Source of the DNA: Lachnospiraceae bacterium
Lineage (GTDB): Bacteria; Bacillota; Clostridia; Lachnospirales; Lachnospiraceae
Direction: 5' to 3'
Assembly (NCBI GenBank): GCA_009911505.1
Contig: QXXL01000093.1
Coordinates: forward strand, 24,524-88,523
DNA length: 64,000 nucleotides
The notes beneath the pieces are model-generated. The model searched no databases, was not told the DNA's origin, and saw only the letters and a program-made list of their open reading frames with translations. Position 1 is the first letter of the stretch. Every line of letters begins with the position of its first letter. Of this stretch, positions 43,036 to 51,787 are shown piece after piece. The translations under genes were made by a program, and so were the position numbers.

Positions 43036-43284
43036 CTAATATAAATACTTTTCATTGATTTCCACATTAAGAACCTCTAAAATATTATCATTTCCAGATT
43101 CAATGCATACTTTCATAGCTTTCTTAATGTCATCAACCGAAACGGACGGAGGCAACATTTCCCTCGGAACTATATGCCCGAATCTCTCCTCAAACCGCTT
43201 CTCAACATCAAAGTATTCTTTGTCAATCTCGTTAACGGGCTTATCGGCCAATGAATTCATAAAATCTTCAAGTCCCATATTCAT
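43036..43284 (-). CDS. Small acidic protein, candidate immunity protein
   Basis: 82 residues from ATG 43284 (AAAGG upstream). Acidic, helical (FMNSLADKPVNEIDKEYF, VSVDDIKKAMKVCIESGND). It starts 2 bp after the stop of the WXG-metallopeptidase gene, the usual place of an immunity gene for a secreted toxin. No family recognised; role inferred from position. Confidence 0.55.
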   Translation of the reverse strand: MNMGLEDFMNSLADKPVNEIDKEYFDVEKRFEERFGHIVPREMLPPSVSVDDIKKAMKVCIESGNDNILEVLNVEINEKYLY

Positions 43285-43286
43285 AC

Positions 43287-44333
43287 CTACCTTTCCAATA
43301 CTCTTTCTCTGCCTTCTGGCTGAATAGATTCTAACATTTCTGAAAAAATCGCAAAAGCCGTAGGAAACATATTTGACAACAATTCCAGTTTCCAACCACC
43401 ACCCATAGAGGCCTCAAAAAAATGTGCGAACGCCTCAGCTTGAAGGTTTCCCCTTCTTTGCCAATATCCTCTTGAATGTCCATAGCTTCCATGTAGCAGC
43501 CCATTAGTTGTCGCATCAATTAAATCAGAAAATGAATGTGCTGAATCCTGTCTTATTACATTAAGAAAGTTTGACCTTCTTTCCGACGTCATATTATTAA
43601 AAGTTGATAAAACATTCTGACCATCCTCAATAAGAGCCCTTCCAAACTCGACAGTATTAGACATATTTTCCTGATAACCTGTGGAAGCATGATCAATCAT
43701 ATGGCCTAATTCATGAAAATACGTTGTTCCTGCTCCCCTTAGATTAATCATATCAGCCTCTGCATTATAGTATACTCCTCTTGAATGACCGGGATAACCC
43801 ATAGGAGAGTAGTGTGCCGTCTGATTCTCCGGATAATCCGCATTTTGTATCATCAATTTATCTGCAAAACTATCAAATACCCTTCTTGCGTTTGGTTCAG
43901 CATTATCATAGCGAATTCCTATAACCTCCATGTAATCTGATGGTATATTCCCTTTTGTCAACACACCAAGACAATACTGGTAACGTTCATTCCCTGCCAA
44001 AGATAATACACCATTCCGTAATCTCTGAATAAAGGAATTATCTGATTCTGCTTCCCCAGCAATATTAACATTTTCATATTCCTGTAAGCTCTTTGCCAGC
44101 GCAGAAACATATTTCTCACTTTGTTGTAATGTCTTTAATACATTGTTTAGCGCTTTATTACACTCTTGAACAATATCGCCAAGTTCTTTATATTTCTTAT
44201 CATTCCATCCCGCTCCAAGTTGTTGATATTTTTGCATGATAGAATTTTTTGTTGCCATAACGCTATTTACGGCTATCTTTATATTCTGAGCAAACTGTAA
44301 AAGCTCAGTTAAATCAGCATGTACTTCACTCAA
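43287..44333 (-). CDS. WXG100-like domain fused to a zinc metallopeptidase, candidate secreted effector
   Basis: 348 residues from TTG 44333, 8 bases after GGAGG; GTG 44342 overlaps that site. Residues 1-100 are a WXG100-like helical hairpin with AGWNDKKYKELGDIVQECNK. The C-terminal domain has TYFHELGHMIDHAS (HExxH zinc ligands) and EAFAHFFEAS, a good third ligand. N-terminal secretion domain plus C-terminal enzyme is the arrangement of polymorphic type VII toxins. Target unknown; it may instead process proteins of its own system. Confidence 0.8.
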   Translation of the reverse strand: MSEVHADLTELLQFAQNIKIAVNSVMATKNSIMQKYQQLGAGWNDKKYKELGDIVQECNKALNNVLKTLQQSEKYVSALAKSLQEYENVNIAGEAESDNSFIQRLRNGVLSLAGNERYQYCLGVLTKGNIPSDYMEVIGIRYDNAEPNARRVFDSFADKLMIQNADYPENQTAHYSPMGYPGHSRGVYYNAEADMINLRGAGTTYFHELGHMIDHASTGYQENMSNTVEFGRALIEDGQNVLSTFNNMTSERRSNFLNVIRQDSAHSFSDLIDATTNGLLHGSYGHSRGYWQRRGNLQAEAFAHFFEASMGGGWKLELLSNMFPTAFAIFSEMLESIQPEGRERVLER

Positions 44334-44355
44334 ACATCTCACCTCCTCGAAGAAA

Positions 44356-47300
44356 TTAAACTACTTCATCAATAAATTTCTTCAGTTCTGAAGGTATAGG
44401 AGTAATATACGGTTTCATTTGGAATGTATTCTTAACTCCATCAGTAAAGTACACTGTATTCTCCCGCAAGCCGGCAACCGAAACATTCTCAATCAAATTA
44501 TCCGCATCATTTGCACCAAGAGAGAAGATAATCCTTTCAGGGAACCTACTAAGCACATTTTCTCCGTAATACATGGTTTCACGTACCGTCTGATATTCAA
44601 GGGATGTTATCACAAAGTATATCCCAAATCCCGATCCGTCTTCAACCATTTTTATGAGTTTCTCACCAACGCCTAAATTGTCATCATTGCCTTTGTTTGC
44701 AAACATATTGTTAATTGCAGCAAATGGATCCGCGGGATTTGTTTCAATATTTTGAACCGGGTCATTATCTATAAATTCAGATTCATCAATGCTCTCTCCT
44801 TTGAGCATAGACTTGACTATATCCAAAAATTGCAAGTTCTTGATTATAACAAACACAACTTCATTGCTGTTTTGTTTCTTCCATGTTTGATACTTACTAT
44901 ATGCATCATTAATAAAGTGAATGATATCTGCCCTATCATACGCAACCTTAAACCTTTCGCCAAAGCAAGTGAGCGCATTATAAAATGGCATTGAGGATTC
45001 ATCGCCCACAAGATAATCTCCGTCTATACAATAAACCATAGAGTTTTTATTCATCAATACAGATATCATATAATTCCCTGAAATTGTGCTTGCCATCCTC
45101 TCATTTGAACCACATATGAGAAGGTTATGTTTTTTCTTTTTATCAATGCAAATTGCAAATGGTGGAGCAACTTTTATCAGGCTACCCATGTGAACATTTA
45201 CAGGACTTTCAGTTGTAAATCCAACACGACTATCCCGATAATAATCAAGCAGCTGAACAGTTCTGCTTCCTTCAAATGTCTGAAGAGTATATGCTCTATC
45301 AGAGAAGGCCGCCGCTATTTTCTCAAGGTACTCCTTTTGAGTCTCATCATCGCAATAAGCAGCCCGAAAACCAATGTTTGCCTGCTCGGTATAATCAAGA
45401 TTCATTACGGCGGTTCCTATCGGTCCCTTCATCATGGAAAGAGCCTTTGTGTCATTCTGATCAGAGAACAAGTACCTTGCATCGTCTTCACCACACTTCA
45501 AACCGATTCGAATACGCATTTGTTCAATAGTTCCCCTGGATAGTGTCAAATCAGAAATGACCTTAGTAGACTGAGTTGCCATCAGAAGATGAATGCCAAA
45601 AGAACGTCCTTCGGTCACAATCCTCTTTGCTAATTCTGCACAGTTCATGGCAACTTTCCTATTTAAAGAATCATTAAACAACACTTGAAACTCGTCCATT
45701 ATGACCAAAATGCGTGGTAAAGGTTTTCCCGTAGCTTGTATATAACCAGACAAACTTGTTTGGCCAACTGACTTAAATAATTCTCCTCTTTTATCTATCT
45801 CACTTTTTTCATCACCATCAGAACGACCAGCCAATTTCTCCAAAATACTTTCTCCAAACTCCTGCATAGCATCCAAAGCCAGTAATTTAATGTGAGGAAG
45901 CTTAACAGACTCATAAACTTTAAATTCCGTCCCACTCTTAAAATCCATCAAATATAGGTTCAACTGTTCAGGACTATAATGAAGCATGCTGCTCATAATA
46001 AGTGTATGCAAAAGAGTGGATTTACCTGATCCAGTTGCACCTGCTATCAGCCCGTGATGCGAAGAGCCTTCCCCTATGATAATGTCAACAATGGAGTCTC
46101 CATCACCAATACCCACAGGAATATGCATGGATTTTGAGGAATCCATTGAGAAAAAATCCTTCGAAACGATATCCCTGAATGATAATCCCTGTTTCTTTAT
46201 TTGTTCACTTTTTTCCACATACTCCTTAATAAAATCGTCAGCGGCATCACCTTTCAAAACATTGGGAAGATTTATCTGCAAGTTATATGGCAGCAATCGA
46301 TAATGACAATCCTTAAATTCTACCATAGCGCAAAACCTCTGAAGATTTTCGAGCCTCTCATCAATGCTCTCATAGCGAGAAAAGGTTATATTAGGATTAA
46401 AGCACATTATCGTAAATACGCCGCATTTATTTCCGTTTTTAAGTATATTTGATAGTATATCAAGACTACGACCGTCCATGCCGCTCGGAAAATCGTACAG
46501 AATCAGTAATGTCACTGGCTCTGCCCTATTAGGCGTATTAAGGTTATAATCCAAGATGTCTTTATATTTGTTTCCAAGTTTTTCCTGAATGAATTCGTCA
46601 ATCTGAGCATTAATCTTCTGGAGACGCTCAAGCATAGCTTCTGCACTTGTATAGATTTTCTGATCAAATGTTTCTGGAGAGCGCTTGCGAAAATCCAAAA
46701 ATGGAATGATACTATTCCCACGCTGTTCTGCATCAAATACACATATATTTACCTTTGTCACAGGCATGAAGGACAGAAAACTCCAAATTACATGATGAGT
46801 AAAAGAAACCATTTCATCACTGCTGGCTTCAGGAGAATTCAGGAACAAATTGAAACTATTCTTTAAGTCAAAGGTTAATGGCAATTCAACATATCCGGGA
46901 ACATAGTCACCACTGTCCCCAGTTCCAAATTTATCTAATATTTTCTGATACCCTATACTATCTGAAAAAATATCAGCTGGATATAAAACATTTCCTAAAG
47001 TTACAATTGAAGGAAATTCCGCTTTCATATTCGGAACATGAGCGTAATCCCTTTCATAGTTCTTCATCATATCACAAATAAAGGTGATATGAGCATCCAA
47101 ATCAACAGAATCCTTGATCTCAACAAGCTTCTTGATAAGAGGAGAGAAAGCAATTCCTCTATTTTTAATCCCTTCAAAAATGAGCATATATTTGCTGAAG
47201 TACTTTGCAAACTCAACTTTATCCGGCATCGAAAAATATGATAACGGCAATCCCCTTAGTAGGAAATTTTTATCATTTTGAACGATGACAGATGATAGTT

Positions 47301-48774
47301 CCTGAATGGCACTGATATTCTGCTCATACTCATTTGAACGCACACCCTCAATATTTGAAGAACACGAGATAAGTGAGAATATACCACAACGACTTCCATT
47401 TCTTAAGATGTTTCGCAAATCAGCAAGCGTTCTTTCATCAAATCCTTTCGGAAAGTCATAAAACAGAAGCATTTCTGATTCTACTGAGTAATCAGTGTTT
47501 TCTTTTGCATATTCATAAATAGTATTATACTGATTCCCGAGACGACCTTGAAGAATACTCTCAATCTTATCATTAAGTCTTGAAATCTTAGCAGAAACAT
47601 CCTCCCTAGAAATGTATATCTTTTCTCCAAACAGCTCAGGTAGTTTTTTCTTCGCATCAAAGAACGGAAAAACACTATTTCCTCTGTTTTCAGGATCGAT
47701 AACAGAATATATAAGCTTTGAAACTGGCAAAGATGACAGCACTCCAAACATCACTGAGTGCGTAAATTCCTGAACAGCAGTCACATTACTCCCATCATTT
47801 TTTATCAGCCATACAGGAGCATTAACCGTTGACATAGCAATAGGAAGCCTTATGGCATTTCCGTCAGTCAATAATTTTGCACATTTTTCCTTTATGACAG
47901 ATGCGACAATTTTTGATTCTATAAAGAAATCAACCGGATAGTCAATAAAACACATATTTAAGACATCATCCTGAATGAAAGAACTACCATTTACCTTAAA
48001 TATAGCATTCACGTAACTTGCAATTAAATCATGGAGATACAGTACAAATTCATCCGGCAGGATTGCGTCCAAATCGGCATATATTTTCCCTGCGACACCA
48101 TCCAATGCATTATTATAACGTGCCTCCAGACCTGCTTCTTCAGTTTTATGTTGTGCCACCAAAGAATTTCGTCTGGTAAAATAGTTCTCCTTCATTGCCA
48201 AAAGACTCTCCTCCGTTATAGGTGGCAATTCCTTTTCAATTTCAGCAACAAAAGAAGCAACCGTGTTTCTCAGCACAATCAATTCTTCATAATCTTTCTT
48301 CCTCTGGCTAGAAAAAAGATAGTTCAGGCCATTAATCAGACCCGGAAGAATATCTTCTGAATATTTTTTAAATAGAACATTATAACTATCCTGAATCTTA
48401 GCAAGCGTGTTGAAATAATCAGTCGCATCAGAATATGCCTCACTTGTTTTATCTGCAAGCAAGGCCTCTTTTTTCTTCTTAGTCTTCACATAGTATTTAT
48501 CAACCTTTGACAGCTGTGCGTCTAACTGCTCAGTACTTGCAAGGATTTTCTTTGCATCCCGAATAGTTCCTTGAGATTTTCTTCGCACGGCATCACAATT
48601 AGCCTTGTAGCTACTGTCAAGGTTAGAAATTTTTGCACTATGACTATGTATCATTCTTTCTTTTTCAGACTGGTATGAATTTTGCGTAGACTTTATCAGG
48701 TTCTCCGCCCTATCCGCAAATGAGTTGATGTCTGTTACCAGTGCTATAACTTCGTTTTGTGATATTGCCTGCAT
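44356..48774 (-). CDS. FtsK/EssC-like ATPase with coiled-coil N-terminus and tandem degenerate ATPase repeats
   Basis: 1472 residues. The first 230 are coiled coil. Two related blocks follow, one with IYSVIDPENRGNSVFPFFDA and YDFPKGFDERTLADLRNIL, the other with ICVFDAEQRGNSIIPFLDF and YDFPSGMDGRSLDILSNIL; neither shows a P-loop. The active motor has Walker A AGATGSGKSTLLHT near 910, Walker B LVIMDEFQVLF and MATQST. A fourth degenerate block ends the protein. EssC of type VII systems also has several motor domains, but its FHA domains and membrane helices are not seen here. Confidence 0.85.
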   Translation of the reverse strand: MQAISQNEVIALVTDINSFADRAENLIKSTQNSYQSEKERMIHSHSAKISNLDSSYKANCDAVRRKSQGTIRDAKKILASTEQLDAQLSKVDKYYVKTKKKKEALLADKTSEAYSDATDYFNTLAKIQDSYNVLFKKYSEDILPGLINGLNYLFSSQRKKDYEELIVLRNTVASFVAEIEKELPPITEESLLAMKENYFTRRNSLVAQHKTEEAGLEARYNNALDGVAGKIYADLDAILPDEFVLYLHDLIASYVNAIFKVNGSSFIQDDVLNMCFIDYPVDFFIESKIVASVIKEKCAKLLTDGNAIRLPIAMSTVNAPVWLIKNDGSNVTAVQEFTHSVMFGVLSSLPVSKLIYSVIDPENRGNSVFPFFDAKKKLPELFGEKIYISREDVSAKISRLNDKIESILQGRLGNQYNTIYEYAKENTDYSVESEMLLFYDFPKGFDERTLADLRNILRNGSRCGIFSLISCSSNIEGVRSNEYEQNISAIQELSSVIVQNDKNFLLRGLPLSYFSMPDKVEFAKYFSKYMLIFEGIKNRGIAFSPLIKKLVEIKDSVDLDAHITFICDMMKNYERDYAHVPNMKAEFPSIVTLGNVLYPADIFSDSIGYQKILDKFGTGDSGDYVPGYVELPLTFDLKNSFNLFLNSPEASSDEMVSFTHHVIWSFLSFMPVTKVNICVFDAEQRGNSIIPFLDFRKRSPETFDQKIYTSAEAMLERLQKINAQIDEFIQEKLGNKYKDILDYNLNTPNRAEPVTLLILYDFPSGMDGRSLDILSNILKNGNKCGVFTIMCFNPNITFSRYESIDERLENLQRFCAMVEFKDCHYRLLPYNLQINLPNVLKGDAADDFIKEYVEKSEQIKKQGLSFRDIVSKDFFSMDSSKSMHIPVGIGDGDSIVDIIIGEGSSHHGLIAGATGSGKSTLLHTLIMSSMLHYSPEQLNLYLMDFKSGTEFKVYESVKLPHIKLLALDAMQEFGESILEKLAGRSDGDEKSEIDKRGELFKSVGQTSLSGYIQATGKPLPRILVIMDEFQVLFNDSLNRKVAMNCAELAKRIVTEGRSFGIHLLMATQSTKVISDLTLSRGTIEQMRIRIGLKCGEDDARYLFSDQNDTKALSMMKGPIGTAVMNLDYTEQANIGFRAAYCDDETQKEYLEKIAAAFSDRAYTLQTFEGSRTVQLLDYYRDSRVGFTTESPVNVHMGSLIKVAPPFAICIDKKKKHNLLICGSNERMASTISGNYMISVLMNKNSMVYCIDGDYLVGDESSMPFYNALTCFGERFKVAYDRADIIHFINDAYSKYQTWKKQNSNEVVFVIIKNLQFLDIVKSMLKGESIDESEFIDNDPVQNIETNPADPFAAINNMFANKGNDDNLGVGEKLIKMVEDGSGFGIYFVITSLEYQTVRETMYYGENVLSRFPERIIFSLGANDADNLIENVSVAGLRENTVYFTDGVKNTFQMKPYITPIPSELKKFIDEVV

Positions 48775-48792
48775 ACAATCCCTTCCTCGCTT

Positions 48793-49944
48793 CTATTTTT
48801 CTTCCAGTTCGTACTTACAAGAACAAGATTCCTTGCACTGCTTCTTTCCAAAACCTACAACAAGTGAAGTGGTTATCTGCAAAGGATAACTGAAAATCTC
48901 GACCATTTCTCCACCTATTTCAGTATTACTTGTATTGCAGATTACTGTATACTGTTTTAAGTCATTAGTGACTCGTGGAATATAACCATCACTATTACTG
49001 TTAAGCATATCAATAATAATTTTAATACCGATAGTAGTAATAAAGTTAATATCCACTGATATACCAGGCTCAAATTTCAATCCTTCTGTATCTTCCTGAT
49101 TAGAATAGACATGATGATTTGCCTGTGCTCTAGCCGAAATATTTCCTCCATCTCCTAATGCACACTCATAGCAGGGCATTCCTTTTCCTGGAATATGGTA
49201 GAAGATTTCTCCAGCATAGGCTCTTTCCCAGAATCCTATTGAAATAAAATAGGCTCCGTAGTAGATACTTATTTTGTTTGCATACACATCAGCTGCTCGA
49301 TTGTCAGCACAACCAACAAATACAGTATCTCCCTCAGTACAAAACTCATCTAATTGCGCTTTGGGAAGATTTTGAACAATTCCTTCAAACTTGGAAATCT
49401 CAACATGTGGATTTATATTTTTTAATTTCCGCTCAAGTGCATTGATTTTTAAATCGCCAACATCTTCAATTCCGCATTGATGTCTGCAGATATTATGGTA
49501 TTCTACAATGTCAGGGTCAGCGAGAAGAAAATGTCCAACACCGGCTCTGGCAAGTTCCATTGCAACCAAACTTCCAACAGATCCGCACCCCAAAATAACA
49601 GCTCTTTTCCTTGTCATCTTGTCCGTCTCAAGAATTCCTTTATTTCGCGAAAAAATACTCTGATACAACCCATACGACTCTATTTTCAATTTTTTCCCAT
49701 CAAAGTAGAATGACAGCTTGCCATCCGTTCTTATTGCACAAAATCCCTCCTTTGATGGTTCGCTCCCTTCTTTAAGAACATCGCAAAGAAGATCTCCTTT
49801 GTCACACAGAGAAGCAGGAAATATATTATATATAAAGGTATCCTCCCAATATCTCCCATATAACTTTTTAACCGATAGATTGCAAAGTTGTTCCTCAGAG
49901 ATAAAAACAACTTTTTCAATTTCATCGTTAAAGAAATTTTCCAT
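48793..49944 (-). CDS. E1-like (ThiF/MoeB superfamily) adenylating enzyme
   Basis: 383 residues. Residues 1-110 are an extra N-terminal domain. The Rossmann nucleotide site is VILGCGSVGSLVAMELARAG (about 116-135), followed by LADPDIVEYHNICRHQCG with the conserved Arg, and FVGCADNRAADVYANK. CYEC (258-261) and a Cys-rich end KKQCKESCSCKY could bind zinc or supply a thioester Cys. Enzymes of this type activate the C-terminus of a ubiquitin-like protein or peptide. It lies 2 bp downstream of the JAMM gene. Confidence 0.92.
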   Translation of the reverse strand: MENFFNDEIEKVVFISEEQLCNLSVKKLYGRYWEDTFIYNIFPASLCDKGDLLCDVLKEGSEPSKEGFCAIRTDGKLSFYFDGKKLKIESYGLYQSIFSRNKGILETDKMTRKRAVILGCGSVGSLVAMELARAGVGHFLLADPDIVEYHNICRHQCGIEDVGDLKINALERKLKNINPHVEISKFEGIVQNLPKAQLDEFCTEGDTVFVGCADNRAADVYANKISIYYGAYFISIGFWERAYAGEIFYHIPGKGMPCYECALGDGGNISARAQANHHVYSNQEDTEGLKFEPGISVDINFITTIGIKIIIDMLNSNSDGYIPRVTNDLKQYTVICNTSNTEIGGEMVEIFSYPLQITTSLVVGFGKKQCKESCSCKYELEEK

Positions 49945-49946
49945 AA

Positions 49947-50951
49947 TCAGTCACCATTCCTGTCAGATTTTATTAAACGAAACACACCATTAATTATTTT
50001 TCGACTTTCATGTTCAAACTGTCCCTGAAAACTCGTATACAGTGGTTGGTTTCCGATACCGCTTTTCTCTTCTGCCATATGATAAAGTTCTTCCAGAAGC
50101 CCTTCTTCATATATGTAGTTTTCACCTTCGTATTGGAAAAAGAACTTATTATCTGCCTCAGAATACGCAAAGAACACCTTCATTACACCGTCCACAGTAT
50201 CTTGGACAAACGCAACATAGCTGTTCTGTTGGATAACGGCCATCTTTATTCCAATCTCATCTGACATAAACATGATATCTGAAAGTACAGCATCAACGAC
50301 CTTTTCCCGTATTTCCTCATCGGTATGACTTGGCTTCTCTATCTTTTTTATGTACAGTCGATCTTCAAATAATGGCTTTAATGTCTTCATAAATGAGTTA
50401 AGGCTAACTGATGGTTGCAATTCATTCCTATGTGGACGCAACATCTCCTGCATCATGTCTTCATACCGTTGGGGAGTCTTCAATTTAAGGTATTGCACAG
50501 GGATTAAGTCATTACCAACATCATACTGGATCTTTTTGTATCGACATGATTGCCCAACATGGTAAACAGTCAATCTAAATTTGGGGTCAATATTAACCAG
50601 TGCTGAGATAGCTCCTTCAGGTCTCATCTTTGCATACTTTGTATTTGTTCCATCATCAGTCCCAGAAAATACATCAAAAGATCCTGGATGCCTGTGCCAC
50701 AAACCGATAAGATTTAGTTTTTCATCATACAAATTAGCCACCTTGTTTATCAAATGTTGCGTATATTGCTGGTCATACTCAAAATATGCCACCTCAAAAA
50801 TAGATTTCGGTCCTGGATCAATCGTTTCAACGATATACCATGTATCTCTTTCAACCGCACCCAGAAACAATCCTCCTGTTTCTGTTTTTATTTTTTCTGT
50901 TGTTTCAGCCAATACAGCAGCATAAGCCCTATCAGAGAAAACAACTTTCAT
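49947..50951 (-). CDS. JAMM/JAB (MPN+) isopeptidase-like protein
   Basis: 334 residues from ATG 50951 (GGAGG 7 bases upstream). Complete JAMM motif: Glu24 in KTETGGLFLG, then His86 and His88 in LWHRHPG, Ser96 and Asp99 in FSGTDD. So a zinc-dependent deconjugating or processing peptidase is expected. Residues 140-334 are an extra domain with SLNSFMKTLKPLFEDRLYI and beta-rich SYVAFVQDTVDGVMKVFFAY. Next to E1 and E2-like genes it may cut ubiquitin-like conjugates. Confidence 0.92.
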   Translation of the reverse strand: MKVVFSDRAYAAVLAETTEKIKTETGGLFLGAVERDTWYIVETIDPGPKSIFEVAYFEYDQQYTQHLINKVANLYDEKLNLIGLWHRHPGSFDVFSGTDDGTNTKYAKMRPEGAISALVNIDPKFRLTVYHVGQSCRYKKIQYDVGNDLIPVQYLKLKTPQRYEDMMQEMLRPHRNELQPSVSLNSFMKTLKPLFEDRLYIKKIEKPSHTDEEIREKVVDAVLSDIMFMSDEIGIKMAVIQQNSYVAFVQDTVDGVMKVFFAYSEADNKFFFQYEGENYIYEEGLLEELYHMAEEKSGIGNQPLYTSFQGQFEHESRKIINGVFRLIKSDRNGD

Positions 50952-51018
50952 AGACACACCTCCAGTTCCTTCAAAAAAGATGCCCAGCCCAAAATATAAG
51001 GCTGGGCATCAAGAAGAA

Positions 51019-51567
51019 TCAATAATTTCCCTCTAAAGCGACATCATCACTGATCTCTCCATTCATCCACATCTCACAAAGCATAATCCATTTGCATGCC
51101 CAACTAAGAGCCGATGCTGCTGATGTTGATCTGTTTTGACCCGCCTTAAAATATTTGGGATCCGCAGTACAAATAAAATACTCTTCATTTCTACCGAAGT
51201 TTTGACGGTATATATGCGGCAAGCCCAATCCAAATCCACGTCTCGCAGCATTATCATATCCACCATAAGTCTCCTCCAAAAGAGGCATCATCCTTATGGC
51301 GATATCTTTTAATCTTGGCTTAATGGGCAATATCTGTATTGACCCACCATATTCCCCCTCCGTGGCATGAGGATGATCATTCTTATAAATTAACATAAGA
51401 TCCCAAACCATTCCACCTTCACCCGTTGGCTGTACACAACCTCTCCAGTAAAGTCGCCCTGATCCATCCTGCAACTGATTAATCTGAAAAGAGGGAAAGA
51501 ACTTTCTCATAGCCGCCACTTCAGCCTGATACAAATCAGGATCACTTTGATACCAATAAAAAGCCAT
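51019..51567 (-). CDS. E2-like (UBC-fold) candidate
   Basis: 182 residues from ATG 51567 (GGGAGG 9 bases upstream). Pattern compatible with bacterial E2 relatives: strands RLYWRGCVQPTG and MVWDLMLIYKNDHPHA, then SIQILPIKP, then LPHIYRQ followed by YFICTADPK with a single well-placed Cys133, and C-terminal helices SALSWACKWIMLCEMW. The His-then-Cys order after an IKP strand resembles the E2 flap. Assignment is by pattern and by E1/JAMM neighbours; it needs a profile search. Confidence 0.6.
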   Translation of the reverse strand: MAFYWYQSDPDLYQAEVAAMRKFFPSFQINQLQDGSGRLYWRGCVQPTGEGGMVWDLMLIYKNDHPHATEGEYGGSIQILPIKPRLKDIAIRMMPLLEETYGGYDNAARRGFGLGLPHIYRQNFGRNEEYFICTADPKYFKAGQNRSTSAASALSWACKWIMLCEMWMNGEISDDVALEGNY

Positions 51568-51571
51568 ATAT

Positions 51572-51751
51572 TCAGTCCTCCCTTGCCAATTTGCCATCAG
51601 GAACCTGAATTCCAGACATTCCGCTTTCCTGGGCGTCTTGCTTCATCTCCACCTCTCCGGTAGGAGTAACCACAACAGGTTCGCCTGTTCTAAGTGCTTC
51701 AGCCAGTGCTCTACGACGCGCTGCAATTGCATCATTATTGTTATTATCCAT
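51572..51751 (-). CDS. 59-residue conserved-looking small protein, function unknown
   Basis: Starts at ATG 51751 with AGGAGG 9 bases upstream and ends 4 bp before the E2-like start. Sequence has an N-terminal helix (AIAARRRALAEALRTGE), a beta-like VVVTPTGEVEM and a free C-terminal tail ending in GKLARED. Too short for a full ubiquitin fold. Its place between membrane and E2-like genes makes it a candidate for the conjugated or carried substrate, but there is no direct evidence. Confidence 0.55.
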   Translation of the reverse strand: MDNNNNDAIAARRRALAEALRTGEPVVVTPTGEVEMKQDAQESGMSGIQVPDGKLARED

Positions 51752-51787
51752 GTCCAATGACCTCCTATTTATCATAATAAAACTAGC

